A stretch of DNA of 64,000 nt, taken from contig CM077644.1 in assembly GCA_039707465.1 (NCBI GenBank), forward strand, positions 221,731,962-221,795,961. Direction: 5' to 3'. The notes beneath the pieces were generated by a model. It had not been told where the DNA came from and made no database searches. It saw nothing but the letters and a program-made list of their open reading frames with translations. Source of the DNA: Rhabdophis nuchalis (lineage: Eukaryota > Chordata > Lepidosauria > Squamata > Natricidae). A program made the translations under genes and the position numbers. Shown in pieces: positions 35,441-46,048 of this stretch (its first letter is position 1; every line of letters begins with the position of its first letter).

Positions 35441-35444
35441 AGCT

Positions 35445-36126
35445 ACAGATATTCTCCTTTATTTTACTTTTTGCAGAATAGAGAGGAATCTTCCAAACCC
35501 ATACTTCTATGAAATTATGAAAGGTACTAAGTCTAGTTTCCTGCTCAATGCTGGAATCCAAATTACACCATGCATCATATAAAACCATCTTATTATTTCT
35601 GCTAATTTCAAGGGTAATGAGGGAGTGGAAGGGTAACTAAACCCCCCAAAAATATCCTTTAAAGGTCAAAGCATAGGCCATTGGGCTTGTCCAGATCCAA
35701 ATCTATTCTAAGGGGCGGAAATCCACCATCCATCCAATAGTCCTTGTTTGTTTGTTTACTTCCTTTCCTAGGTCTAGCTGTGTGAACTCTCAGTTCTTCA
35801 ATTCCTAATCTCCTTCATTGTTATTCTGGGATTCCTTTGAAGCTGTTTATCTAAAGAGAAGGCAACAACTAGCTGACTCGCTCTGTGATGTGATAAGAAG
35901 CTGAAATGAAGCTCTGGCCTCCCTGAAGTTTCACTCAAAAAGCTGTTCCCAATGGGCAGAAAGGAAATGACTATAGCTCAGAAAGGTATGCTTGAACAGA
36001 GATGGAAAAAGCAGAGATGCCAGGAGAAGGTTGACAACACAACTGCTGTAAGTTTAGATAGCTTTTCTGTGTAATAGAACTGAGAGATTTGTGGCAAGAT
36101 ATTTATGAAGACCTTAAGATGGCTTA
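35445..36126. other. Intron, nothing recognised
   Basis: No exon or bounded element. Confidence 0.5.
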
Positions 36127-36510
36127 TGACCGGGATGGAGAACCTATGGCACATGTGCCACAGGTGGCACGCAGAGCCATTTGTCATGGCATGTGAGGCG
36201 TTGCTCTATCAGCTGGCCAGCTGAGTTCAGCCTTTTTAAAAGCCATTTTCACCCTCCCCAGGCTCCAGAGGCTTTATAGGAGCCTGGGGAGGGTGAAAAG
36301 AGCCTTCCGCGCCTCCCCGGAGGCCCTCCAGGGGCTTCATGAGCTTCCCTGAAGTCTCCAGAAGGCAAAAAACTGGTCCTATGGGCAAACCAAAAGTTCA
36401 GGAATGAACTTCCTGTTTGCTCATAGGACTGTTTTAAGCCCCCCGGAGGCTTCAGGGACCTTCAGGAGGCTCCCTCTGAAAGAAAACTTGAAAGCATTCT
36501 CCCCCCCCCC
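36127..36510. mobile_element. hAT-type MITE, partial
   Basis: The left end 'ggatggagaacctatggcac' with 'ggtggcacgcagagcc' is the family seen at 31391 and 23315. The rest is a G/C-rich stretch with an internal inverted repeat ('caccctccccaggctcc' near 36250 and 'gagcctggggagggtg' near 36280). The right end is unclear. Confidence 0.55.
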
Positions 36511-36635
36511 CCACCCCAATTTAAGTGAAGGAAGAAAATTGCAGAAGATATTTTCAACAAAGCATTAAGGTTGAAATGTTATAATATGAATATTATAGTA
36601 TTAATAAAGGATTCTGAAACAACCATTCATAATGC

Positions 36636-36790
36636 TAGGTCGGTCAAACTGGCGGCCCGCAGGCCAAATATGGTCCGCATGGGCCATGCCCGCCCGTCTC
36701 TGCAAGGCAAAAAAATCCATCCCGATATGTCACGATACATCACGATACGTCCCAATAGGGCCCGCAATGCAATCAGGTTTGACAACCCTG
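36636..36790. mobile_element. hAT-type MITE, 155 bp, exact 8-bp duplication
   Basis: The ends TAGGTCGGTCAAACTGG and GTTTGACAACCCTG are inverted repeats, flanked by the exact duplication CATAATGC (36628-36635 and 36791-36798). Internal 'gcggcccgcaggcc' is typical of this family. Confidence 0.88.
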
Positions 36791-36799
36791 CATAATGCA

Positions 36800-37550
36800 T
36801 TCACTGACTGCATGTGAGAATTCTGACATAATGCAGCTATCTCTGTTCATCATTATTTTTCCTTCTCTGAAAAACCATCACTTAATTTTCTTCAAAGATA
36901 TGAACTAAAGGATTTCTTGCCCTGTGCAGTTCTTTCACTACCCATAGAAATCTCTCATTCCTCTTCTCCATAACATGTACTAAAGATACAATTTGAGGAT
37001 GGGGGGAGACTTCGCAGCATTTTTCAAGGCTGTTTCAGAGTCTGTCTATGGTGCGTCTACGGCATCTATCTACGTTTTTAGAAAAACGGGCCACATACTG
37101 AGATTCAATGAATAAGTCATCTTGATGGATGGACTGAAACAGATGTCAAACTAGAGTTATGCTTCCACCAATCCATCACACAAAACAGCCACCTAAGAGG
37201 CACAGGCTCTCCTATCAGTACCACGTTGAGAAGATCCTGGGGATGATAGCTTGTGAGGGGCCCTCAATCCTTCAGTCCAAATATTAACCAAATAGGACCC
37301 TGCTTAATTCTTCTCCTCCCTGCCACACACACACTCATCTGCAAAGTTGCTGTCTATCTGCACACTTTCTTAACTTGCTGTAAGTGATTACCACAGCAGA
37401 ATGAACAAACTAGCTAAAAGTTGGCAGTGACCACTACTCGCACAACACAAAAGTTCCAGGCTTATTTCATGGAATCTGAAATTCACAATAAAACGACTAA
37501 CAGCTGACACATAGGGTCATATGTGCCTGTTTACTTCACTGTCTTATGTT
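36800..37550. other. Intron, nothing recognised
   Basis: No exon or bounded element; a short (AC)n lies near 37325. Confidence 0.5.
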
Positions 37551-37554
37551 CCTA

Positions 37555-37860
37555 TGTTGTTAGTTGTGAAGTCGTGTCCAACCCATCGCGACCCCATGGA
37601 CAACATTCCTCCATGCCTTCCTGTCCTCTACCATCCTCTGGAGTCCATTTAAGCTCACGTCTACTGCTTCGGTGGCTCCATCCAGCCACCTCATTCTCCG
37701 TTATCCCCTTCTTCTTTTGTCCTCAAACTTTTCCCAGCATTAGGCTCATCCAGTTAATCCTTCCTTCTCATTAGGTGGCCAAAGTATGTAAATTTCATCT
37801 TCAGGATCTTGCCTTCTAAAGAGCAGTCAGGGTTAATCTCCTCCAAACTGGTACAAAGGA
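37555..37860 (-). mobile_element. BovB (RTE-type) LINE 3' end
   Basis: The stretch 'gttgttagttgtgaagtcgt' followed by 'cgaccccatggac', 'tggtggccaaagta'-like and 'cttctaaagagcagtcaggg' phrases is the antisense 3' end of BovB, the LINE shared by squamates and ruminants. It is 5'-truncated and non-coding. Confidence 0.82.
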
Positions 37861-38073
37861 TATGTGATCTTATCTGTTCCAACCATTATTTTCTTTCATT
37901 TTTAAATATGCATTATCTCTTTTGCCTCAACTAAGAATCACAGAATCCAAATGAAGAACATGACAAGCTTGCTAAATCAAACCTTAAATCACAATGGCAG
38001 ACAAGGTGAATTATAATTCTATTCTATCCTCCCCTGTAAGTTTCTTAAAGGAGCATGTGCAAGTATATCACAC

Positions 38074-38783
38074 CAGAGGTGGTATTCAACCAGTTCTGAC
38101 CGGTTCTGGCAAACCAGTAGCGGAAATTTTGAGTAGTTCAGAGAACCGGCAAATACCACCTCTGGCTGGCTCCGCCCCCATCTATTCACTGCCTCCTCAG
38201 TCCCAGCTGATCGGCTGGGTCTTTTTCTGTTGCCCTGCAAAGGAAAACGGAGCTGTAAAGCAGGTTAGTGGGGTGGGGAGGGAATGGAGATTCTACAGTA
38301 TCCTTATCCTGCCACGCCCACCAAGCCACGCCACACCCGATTCGCTCCCACAGAGAGGGACTTCTCCGGGTGCCGTCCACTAGACTTTGTCAGCGGGCGA
38401 CACCCAGGGGAAGGGCTCTCTCTGTGGCGGGCCCGGCCCTCTGGAACGACCTTCCCCCCGATATTAGGATGACCACGGACCTCCGCTCCTTCCGTCTTAA
38501 ATTAAAAACTCACTTTTTCTGTCTGGCCGGCCTGGGATAGTCTCCCTGTCTTTGGGGTTTTTATTGGGTAGCTTTTAGCATAGTTAGTTTTATGGGAATT
38601 TTAGCACAGGTTAAGTTTAATTTGGTTTTAGAACTGTTTGTATATTTTTTTTTGTTTTTATTCTGCCTGTGCACCGCCCCGAGTCCCTATGGGGAGAGGG
38701 AGCGGTTTATAAGTATTAAATTCATTCATTCATTCATTCACATCCACAGAACTGGCAGTAAAAAATTTTGAATCCCACCACTG
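38074..38783. mobile_element. hAT-type MITE interrupted by an L2, exact 8-bp duplication
   Basis: The left end CAGAGGTGGTATTCAACC and right end AATCCCACCACTG are flanked by the exact duplication TATCACAC (38066-38073 and 38784-38791). The halves, 38074-38336 and about 38743-38783, align with the uninterrupted copy at 12103-12396. The L2 sits in the 'ccaagccacgcc/cacagaactgg' stretch. Confidence 0.9.
38337..38742 (+). mobile_element. L2-type LINE 3' end
   Basis: It begins in the coding end (RSHREGLLRVPSTRLC, WNDLPPDIRMTTDLRS, stop after FCLAGLG at about 38540), then the 3' UTR with 'cgccccgagtccctatgggg' and an (ATTC)n tail at 38718-38741. It is very close to the copies at 30570 and 63253. 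Confidence 0.92.
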
Positions 38784-38829
38784 TATCACACCATATTACA
38801 TAGCTTATTGTGAAGTTTATGGAACTTAC

Positions 38830-38925
38830 CCTGAGCATGGGTCCGTTCTGGAATACGTGCGGTTCATCACAAACTACACAATATTCATTTAGTACAGGTA
38901 TCCGCTGCTCAGCAAACTCAATTGT
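38830..38925 (-). CDS. PARP8: PARP8 exon w6 (96 bp, 32 codons)
   Basis: The acceptor is ttctcag and the donor gtaagt. It encodes TIEFAEQRIPVLNEY followed by CVVCDEPHVFQNGPMLR, in full codons. The C-x2-C pair and the FQNGPML stretch are the most conserved part of PARP6/PARP8 upstream of the catalytic domain and clinch the family call. The segment is thought to contribute to a Cys-rich module, but no metal-binding claim can be made from sequence alone. Confidence 0.95.
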
Positions 38926-39027
38926 CTGAGAACAACAGAAAAGAGAATAATACAATCTGCTTAAAATAATTAATAAGCAGCTCAGCCTTCTCCAGGTTTG
39001 TAAAACTCATCAGGCATTCTGACCTAC

Positions 39028-39081
39028 CTGCACGAGAAAGCCGTGGTCTCTTATTGGAACAGATTTTGCACCATAATTTGG
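39028..39081 (-). CDS. PARP8: PARP8 exon w5 (54 bp, 18 codons)
   Basis: The acceptor is aaacag and the donor gtaggt. It encodes exactly 18 residues, PNYGAKSVPIRDHGFLVQ, and starts and ends at codon borders. The GFLVQ element is shared with PARP6 and leads into the conserved Cys-rich segment of w6. Only 102 bp of intron separate it from w6. Confidence 0.92.
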
Positions 39082-39084
39082 CTG

Positions 39085-39767
39085 TTTAAAAACAAAAGAA
39101 AAAAGCTAACATCAGGAATGCTGTAAATTGAATATGTATAAGCCTTGATATAATTTAGTATTACCTATAATATAACGATGCAAACTAAATAGTATTCAGT
39201 TCCCGGAGGACATTCAGAACTATTTTATATTTCACTGGAATTCAGTTGAATCTTTTAAAGTAGTTCTGTATCCAGTGCATTCATTTATCAATGCACTAGG
39301 GGGGGGGGGGGAAGTTGAAAATAATTCATTTGGAAGTGAAAAAAAAAAGTGAAAACAATATGTCCTTTTCAAAATTCTACTTCAATATTCATAAATAATA
39401 AAACCCCAAGAGAAACGTAAGGCCAATACTGGTTAGGCTTGCATTTCTGTTGCCTGGTGTCATATTGAAACAGAGTTCTCAAAAAAAAAACTTCTTATGC
39501 TAATACAGTACCTGCTGTGAACTGCTAGGTGTATAGCACATGCTTTGAATGCATAAGATCCCATTCCATTACCATCATTCTTAATTAAAGAAGTCTTGGA
39601 CTTATTGAGAGCCTGGAGTTTGGTGACAAGAACTAGTGTCCTAATACAGAATAAGTTCCTTTCCTTTTCCTTCTCTTTTTAGACAAGAACACAACCTGAA
39701 ATGTCATGATTTTCTATAGCTCTGTCTCTGTATATTTATTTTATTTCTTTATTTCTTATTAAAACAT
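39085..39767. other. Intron w4-w5, nothing recognised
   Basis: There is a G run at 39300-39312 and A runs; no bounded element. Confidence 0.5.
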
Positions 39768-39775
39768 GATAGAAG

Positions 39776-39959
39776 CAGGGGTGAAATTCCACAGGTTCTG
39801 GAGAACCGGTAGCGGAAATTTTGAGTAGTTCGGAGAACCAGCAAATACCAACTTTGGCTGGCCCCAGAGTAGGATGGGAATGGAGATTTTGCAGTATCCC
39901 TCCCCTGCCATGCCCACCAGTTTTACTGGTAGTAAAAAAACTTTTGAGTTTTACCACTG
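39776..39959. mobile_element. hAT-type MITE, 184 bp
   Basis: The ends CAGGGGTGAAATTCC and GTTTTACCACTG, with 'gcggaaattttgagtagttc' inside, belong to the family of 12103. The flanks GATAGAAG and AATGGAAG match at six of eight positions. Confidence 0.78.
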
Positions 39960-40396
39960 AATGGAAGGGGTAAAAAAAGTTAAATAAAAAGTAATCCTAT
40001 CAACTACATGTAATTCAATTAATGTTAGGAAATTAAAGAACCATTAGATTTTGCCTAAGCTTTGCTTACTTTGGGGACTGAGTAAGTCACCTTGGCCTGC
40101 AGAAGCTTATTTCTTCAGCAGAGGTGAGCCCAGATCCAAAAAGCTTCATACCAAAGTCAGCACGAAGTGTGCAAGGAAGTTCAAAGTCTTGCACAAGTTA
40201 TGTTCGTTTATCTGTCTGGAACAGATGCCCAAAGACTCCACGACAAGACTTTATCAAATGGGGTCAATTAGGCTAGGAAACCTTGTGAAGCCTGCTTCCA
40301 AAGCACCCTCAACTTTGTTCTATGGATTAATTCTGGGAATCAAAGCTCCGGAGTAGTTTTGCATAACTCTGTGTGAACTATGAGCAATAGAGAAAA

Positions 40397-40453
40397 AAGA
40401 GGAGGAGGAGAGGAGGAGGAGGAGGAAGAGGAGGAGGAGGAGGAGGAGGAGGA
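40397..40453. repeat. (GGA)n microsatellite
   Basis: About 18 GGA/GAA triplets in the w4-w5 intron; the poly-Glu frame here is an artefact. Confidence 0.95.
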
Positions 40454-40569
40454 AGGAGACTATATATTTTGTGTGGTTTCCCTAACTGTTTACCCAAAAA
40501 TGTTTTCTTCCTTGAAAGTGGAGGTTTTGATGAAAAACATCATCTCCTGTAAGAAAACCAATCACTTGG

Positions 40570-40769
40570 CTCATAGATGGTTTTCATCCGGTTCTTACCG
40601 TTTTGGGCAAACCGGTAGCGACTACTGCGGAAGGCTCCACTCACTCCTGCCCTGATGTAATGTGGGACCTTCTGCACATGCACAGAAGGTGGTTCGTGCG
40701 AGCGAAGCCAGCGCACGAGTGAGCTCACATTTGCAAACCAGTAGCTAAGGTAAGTGAATCCCACCACTG
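40570..40769. mobile_element. hAT-type MITE
   Basis: It shares 'gggcaaaccggtagcgac' and 'tctgcacatgcacagaag' with the copies at 41248 and 59987 and ends AATCCCACCACTG. The left boundary and duplication are not clear. Confidence 0.65.
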
Positions 40770-41247
40770 ATTTGGATTTATAAATATAAATATCTACTAT
40801 GGAAATTTTTACAAAAATATTATCAATATGCACCTTTGCTCTTGACAATAACTCAATTAGGGACTGTCAAAAAAAACATATCAAGAACTGAGAAACAAGA
40901 GAGAGATATCAACATGTTGAAAGAAAACCAAATGCAGAAATGATGACAACATATAAATATGAGGTGTATCCCAATTATCGGAACATGATCTATAAGATCA
41001 CTTGGGAGTGGGCAGAAGAACCACAAAAGAATTTGTGGAGTGCATTATTAGATAGGAACACTCCTGTTAGGAAGTGGAACACCTGTAAGGTTCTTGTGGT
41101 ATTCTCTTATTTCAGCTGTTCAAACTAATGAACTACTTCAAGCCTGCCCTTACATTAGTCTTCTGACTTTATGGAATAGTAATACATATATATTCTTGGG
41201 CCATAGCTGGTTAGAAGCTGCCAAGATTCTACTAGAGACAACTATTC

Positions 41248-41411
41248 CAGAGGTGGGTTTCTCCCGGTTTAGCCCAGATCAGGCAAACTGGTAGTAACGA
41301 CAGTGGGAGCTCAGCCCACTTGCCCAGACGCTTCTGCACATGCACAGAAATGTGGCATGTACACAGGAGCACGCCTGAACCGGTAGCAAAAAAACTGGCA
41401 ACCCACCACTG
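41248..41411. mobile_element. hAT-type MITE, 164 bp
   Basis: The ends CAGAGGTGGGTTTCTCCC and GGCAACCCACCACTG are flanked by AACTATTC and AACTATTT (seven of eight). The interior is the same as at 59987-60150. Confidence 0.85.
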
Positions 41412-41462
41412 AACTATTTTCCTGTATATCAACATCTTAGTAGTAATTAGTAGTGATTCTAG

Positions 41463-41682
41463 TGTCAGGCCTGGAAGCCATCTCTTGCATTGAGCCTTCA
41501 GGCCTGCCACATTTATTGCTGTGGGAAATTGGGAGGGGGATTATATGGAGTGGGGTAGTTAATAGTCAAAATAACATTCCTTTCTCAGAGAGTCAAGGAC
41601 ATCTTGCCCTGCACCTGGAGTGGTGTGACTGGGAGGCGTTTCTAGTTGGAACGGTGCTTGATTGGAACATGTGAAGGACATG
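41463..41682 (+). mobile_element. Partial LTR related to 7676-8094
   Basis: It starts TGTCAGGCCTGGAAGCC and follows the 7676 LTR for about 220 bp, then stops short, without the 3' half. A 20-bp direct repeat (41441-41460 and 41683-41702) frames it. Confidence 0.78.
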
Positions 41683-41820
41683 TAGTAATTAGTAGTGATT
41701 CTGGTATGGATCACCCAGCAATAATGTATTTCTGAGAGAGCCTTCTAACATAATTGAATACGCACTACTGAAGTTCCCTCCAAAGCTAAATTGCTGTCTA
41801 TTGGCTGAGTGCCCTTGGAA

Positions 41821-41926
41821 CAGTATTTCTCAACCGTAGCAACTTTAAGAGGTCTTAATTTCAACTCCCAGAATCCTGGGAGTTGAAGTCCAGACATCTT
41901 AAAATTGCCGTGGTTGAGAAACATGG
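41821..41926. mobile_element. Palindromic MITE
   Basis: The whole element is a fold-back: 'tttctcaacc' and 'ggttgagaaa' at the ends and 'caactcccag' and 'ctgggagttg' in the middle. It starts CAGTATT as hAT MITEs do; no clear duplication was seen. Confidence 0.8.
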
Positions 41927-42029
41927 CTCCAGAAGCATTGGGACTATGAGTCCTAGGGTTCCCAGTCGGTATAACCAAGGTTATGCTATCTGGGAATGCT
42001 GGAAACTGCAGAATATCTTTTTCTCAATT

Positions 42030-42284
42030 GTTACATTTTCCCAAAAATAAGGCAGGGTCTTATTTTCTTTTGACCCCCCCAAATAAGCACTTATTTTTGG
42101 GGAGGTCTTATTATTTTTGAGGTGTAGGAGGCGGCGAGCATGGTCACCTCGTGGCTGCTGCTGTGTTGCGATATTTTTTGGGGAGGGCTTATTTTTGGGG
42201 GAGAGCTTATTTTAGTGCATGCGCTCAAAAGCCCAATTGGGCTTCTTATCCGGCGAGGTCTTTTTTACAGGGAAATAAGGTATA
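42030..42284. mobile_element. MITE of the 'aaaataaggc' type
   Basis: 'ttttcccaaaaataaggc' at the left and 'acagggaaataaggt' at the right are worn inverted ends, with several 'cttatttttgggg' motifs inside. Related to 62630-63010. Confidence 0.55.
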
Positions 42285-42881
42285 TTGATGTATGTATGCT
42301 AATATTGCCTACATTTATATATGTTTCTATTCAAATATCCTGTACACATTAATTACCACAAAGAAGTAATAGTTCAGATCATGAGAATTTAAAATTGGAT
42401 TGTTTAGTGTAAGACATGATAGAGATTATTCAATGATCATTTCTGCTTTTACTGTAGGAAAGAAGGTGGGACATTCTATTTTTAGTACTAAAAATTTCCC
42501 ATTATATCTTGTGCCATTATCTAGTGTATCTTTGAGAGCTACTTCCCAGAGTACATTGTGTAAGAAACAATGTAATGACTGAAAGATTGGTTATAATAAC
42601 TCCATTAAATATCGCTATAATGAGAAAATGCTGAAGGTTTTCTGGATGTATGCATTAGTGTATGACACTGATAACTTACAGATATTAAATACAGACATGT
42701 GTACCCACCCACAACATATAAACACAACTTTCTGAAAAATCTATCCACCTAGAATTTATGCGAAGCAGTACTTGTATAGTAGCACTTCCTTTCATTTTTC
42801 CTCCTCTAAATCCTTTAAATTATGCCCACCAATATTGGCTAAGAATTATAGTTTAATTCAGCAAGTTTTATTAGTATAGAT

Positions 42882-43094
42882 CAGGGGTGTCAAACTCAAG
42901 GCCCGCCAGCTGTGAGCCTGCCCTGCCTCTGCCAGTGAAAACAGGCCCAACTGAGATCCGTTTTTGCTGGTAGAACGCTTGGGCCACCACAGGTGCCCCA
43001 ACACAAGTGATGTCAAGATGGTTGCACCCCCTGCCCCTCTGAGGTCAAACACAACCTGATGTGACCCTTAATGAAATCAAATTTGACACCCCTG
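42882..43094. mobile_element. hAT-type MITE, 213 bp
   Basis: The ends CAGGGGTGTCAAACTC and AAATTTGACACCCCTG are flanked by GTATAGAT and CTATAGAT (seven of eight). Same family as 13239 and 36636. Confidence 0.88.
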
Positions 43095-43499
43095 CTATAG
43101 ATCAAGGACTGGTAATTCAGATTTGCTATCGGAAAGAAATAATCAAATAATTTTCAATGAAATAAAAATTAAGTTTTAAAATGTGCACAAAATTCATAAA
43201 ATCCACTCTTCCATAAAATCTCAGGTCACTCATCAGCAAAGGAAACTGGGCCATCATACTGAATTCTACGGTGATACTTAATGCTTGCAATGTTTACCAA
43301 GTTTGTGGATATGTAGAAGGAAAAAAAGTTTCTACTTTTCTAAAATGTGGTGGATTTCCTTGAGCATTAGTGGAATCGGTCCGCACACCAAATTTATAAG
43401 CGAAGACATTCGGACTTCCTAAGATGCTTGTGCATTTAACTATTCTAAAAATATGTGGGAAGAAAAGAAAAAGCTCACAGAAGAAAACCGTTTACGCAC

Positions 43500-44064
43500 A
43501 GCGGATGGCGATGGCGAAGATGTGGATGGTGTTAAGATACCAATAAGCCCTGAGGTAAGAGAGAGTCTCCTGCCCTCTGTTATTGTGGGTTCTTTGAAAA
43601 GTTCCATTTTAGATGATTTGGGGGCACTGGAATAACTCTTGCTGAGTAACTTGTGGTTCTTCAACCCATCTAATTCATCCATCCTAAGATTACTGGAATA
43701 AGACCTGCTTAAAAGTTTGTGGGGCTTCAAAGTACTGTTGTGCTCACATCGCATATCCCCAGAGCATGGTCTATTCAGCAGTTTGTGGGACTTTAACGTG
43801 ATGCCTTCATCCTGCTTGATGGTTGCAGAGCAAGAGTGGTTCAACAGTTTGTGTGACTTAATGGTCATTGTATGTTCAGCCCTAGGATCGCTGGACAGCG
43901 AGCGACCAAAGGTTCTGTGAGATTTTGCCACACAGGAATCCTCAGATTTAACTGTGCTAGAACAAGTCCTCCTCAATAACTTGTGGGTTTTTGAGATACC
44001 ATCTTGTTCAGGTTTCAGCTTTGATTTGTTTTTCCCACAGCCTGGTGGAGGATAACTCGGCGAC
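43500..44064 (-). CDS. PARP8: PARP8 exon w4 (565 bp), large insert with six 22-residue repeats
   Basis: This is the largest exon. It completes an Arg codon and then encodes 188 residues beginning SPSYPPPGCGK and ending GILTPSTSSPSPSA. Residues 25-156 are six units of exactly 22 residues, each starting K-x-H and carrying HKLL (HRTF in unit 2) followed by a basic/Ser motif such as LSRSYSS. A basic GRRLSLTSG motif follows at residues 164-172. The region is Ser/Lys-rich, low in hydrophobic residues and probably disordered, and has no known fold. The acceptor is aag rather than the usual cag/tag, and the donor is gtgcgt. Phase on both sides and similarity to PARP8 support these borders. Confidence 0.92.
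43596..43991 (-). repeat. PARP8: Six 66-bp coding tandem repeats in PARP8 exon w4
   Basis: The His of the KxHKLL motif falls at exon residues 27, 49, 71, 93, 115 and 137, a perfect 22-residue period. Eight residues after each His stands a Ser (35, 57, 79, 101, 123, 145), with Arg or Lys three residues before it in five units and His in the third. The repeats have diverged (HKLLRRTCSS, HRTFGRSLSS, HKLLNHSCSA, HKLLNRPCSG, HKLLSRSYSS, HKLLSKSYSS), so the duplications are old, but no indel has broken the period. Confidence 0.9.
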
Positions 44065-44199
44065 CTTAAAGACAACCAGAGAAAATAATTAGAGTACATA
44101 TAGGCCTTACAGATCACTATGAGAAACATCAACATGAACATGTTTTTCTTCAGCTTCAAATTGTAGATTTTTCATATAACCAGTATCACCAATTAAATC

Positions 44200-44398
44200 A
44201 GTGGCCTTCAACCTTTTGGGCATTAGTTTTCTTGACAAGGTTTTTGGAAGTGGTTTACTGCTACTGTATTCCTTGAGCTGACAAGAGAGTGACTGGCCCA
44301 AAGTAACTCAGTTGACTTCAAACCAAAGGCAGGATTAGAACTCATGGTTTCCTAATTTCTAGTTTAGTGCTTTAACCACTACACCAAACTAGATCTCA
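44200..44398 (-). mobile_element. MIR-like tRNA-derived SINE
   Basis: On the minus strand it starts 'agtttggtgtagtggttaaa' (A-box-like head), with 'gagttctaatcctgcc' as a worn B box and 'gggccagtcactctcttgtc' in the body. It lies about 140 bp upstream of PARP8 exon w4. Confidence 0.7.
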
Positions 44399-44507
44399 AA
44401 TATTTGATAATGAGTACTCACCAAGCCTCCAACTGCAGTTTATTACTTAAACTAATTTATTAAATAACAGAAGTGTTATAGTCTTCCCAAGTCAAACCAA
44501 TCATCAT

Positions 44508-44940
44508 CTGGGAGGACTCATTAGGGGACTGGAGACTAAAACATATGAAGAACGGTTGCAGGAACTGGGTATGTCTAGTTTAATAAAAAGAAGGACTAGG
44601 GGAGACATGATAGCAGTGTTCCAATATCTCAGGGGTTGCAACAAAGAAGAGGGAGTCAAGCTATTCTCCAAAGCATCTGAGGGCAGAACAAGAAGCAATG
44701 GGTGGAAACTAATCAAGGAGAGAAGCAACTTAGAACTGAGGTGAAATTTCCTGACAGTTAGGACAATTAATCAGTGGAACAGCTTGTCTCCAGAAGTTTT
44801 GAATGCCCCAACACTGCAAGTCTTCAAGAAGATGTTGGATAGCCATTTGTCTGAAATGGTATAGGGTTTCCTGCCTAGGCAGGGAGTTGGACTAGATGAC
44901 CTCCAAGGTCCCTTCCAACTCTGCTATTGTATTGTATCAT
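44508..44940 (+). mobile_element. CR1-type LINE 3' end
   Basis: It encodes a broken CR1 C-terminus (RGDMIAVFQYLRGCN and following) and ends with 'gatgacctccaaggtccctt' and an (ATTGT)n-like tail. It is in the opposite direction to PARP8. Confidence 0.88.
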
Positions 44941-45285
44941 CTCTTCTTCATTAAATCAATGATAGCAGAATGGATAACAGAAAAAAGTTCTATCTACTCA
45001 TGTCCTTTGAAAGTTATAGTGATTATTTTGTCCAATGCCTGTTTTCTAAAATTGATGTTGAAACATTGGCTCTACAGTATATCTTACATAAACTCCATGG
45101 TGGGATTAATGCCTTGTGAGAAAATCAAAAAGGATTTAATTGACCGATTAACTATCATACAGGGATGGAATTTCACCTAAAACACATGCAGTTATACATA
45201 CAAATTCTACCTGGTCAATCAATTCATAAGACCATCTAAAACAGCTGGATAGACATACTCCATCCAAATAAAATGTTAACAGAAT

Positions 45286-45550
45286 AATAGAAAGTAGAGG
45301 TGTAAGGGACCTTGCAGGTCTTCTAGTTCAACCCCCATTCTAGCAGGAGACCCTATACCATTGCATACAGGTGGCTGTCTAGTCTCTTCTTACAAGCCTC
45401 CAGTGATGGAGCATCCACAACTTAACCATCCACACTGGTTAATTGTTCTCTGTTAGGAAATTTCTCCTTAGTTCCTAGTTCTCACCTTGATTGGTTTCCA
45501 TCCATTGTTTCTTGTCTTGCCTTTTGGTGCTTTGGAAAATAGATTTTCCA
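45286..45550 (-). mobile_element. CR1-type LINE 3' end, diverged
   Basis: The antisense 3' end is recognisable by 'gtaagggaccttgcaggtct' and 'tctagttcaacccccattct', ending at the 'tgctttggaaaat' coding remnant. Confidence 0.82.
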
Positions 45551-46048
45551 AATTTTAATTCTAAATTTTTTAGAGTTGACAACTTGAAAATTCTGGCTTG
45601 TGAAGGATCTCTAATGGAATTCTGAGTTTGAGAGCAGATGCTTTTGAAATCTGACACAACCAGAAGGGGTTAACATTATTTTTTATATCTTCTAAAGGGG
45701 AAAAAACCTTCTCCAAGTCAACAGACAATTAGAAAGAGGATCCAAGGCATCAAGAAAATCCTGACTTATCTTACTCAATGACTAATGAGAGATAAAATAT
45801 AAATTCGATAATCTAATCTTTGCCTTGTCATTCTCCCGACTGATGAGATTATGAAAATCTATTTTTTTGGGTTATATTCTGCAGTTGGGAGACTGACACA
45901 GACTGTCAGAGTTTGATACCAATGAACATATCTCTCAAATACTGACTGACTGCAATGGTTGCTTTTCTAGCCAACAGAGAAGAAGCTAATTATATTTTTG
46001 CCAATACTTTGTTGATACAAAGAATCATGGGAAAACAAAGTCCTAGAG

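Noticed and set aside
38830..39081. PARP6 as the gene identity
   Set aside because: Exon w6 fits both, but the 565-bp insert exon with HKLL repeats and the VMNEAADEIATGAQ segment of w7 are PARP8-like.
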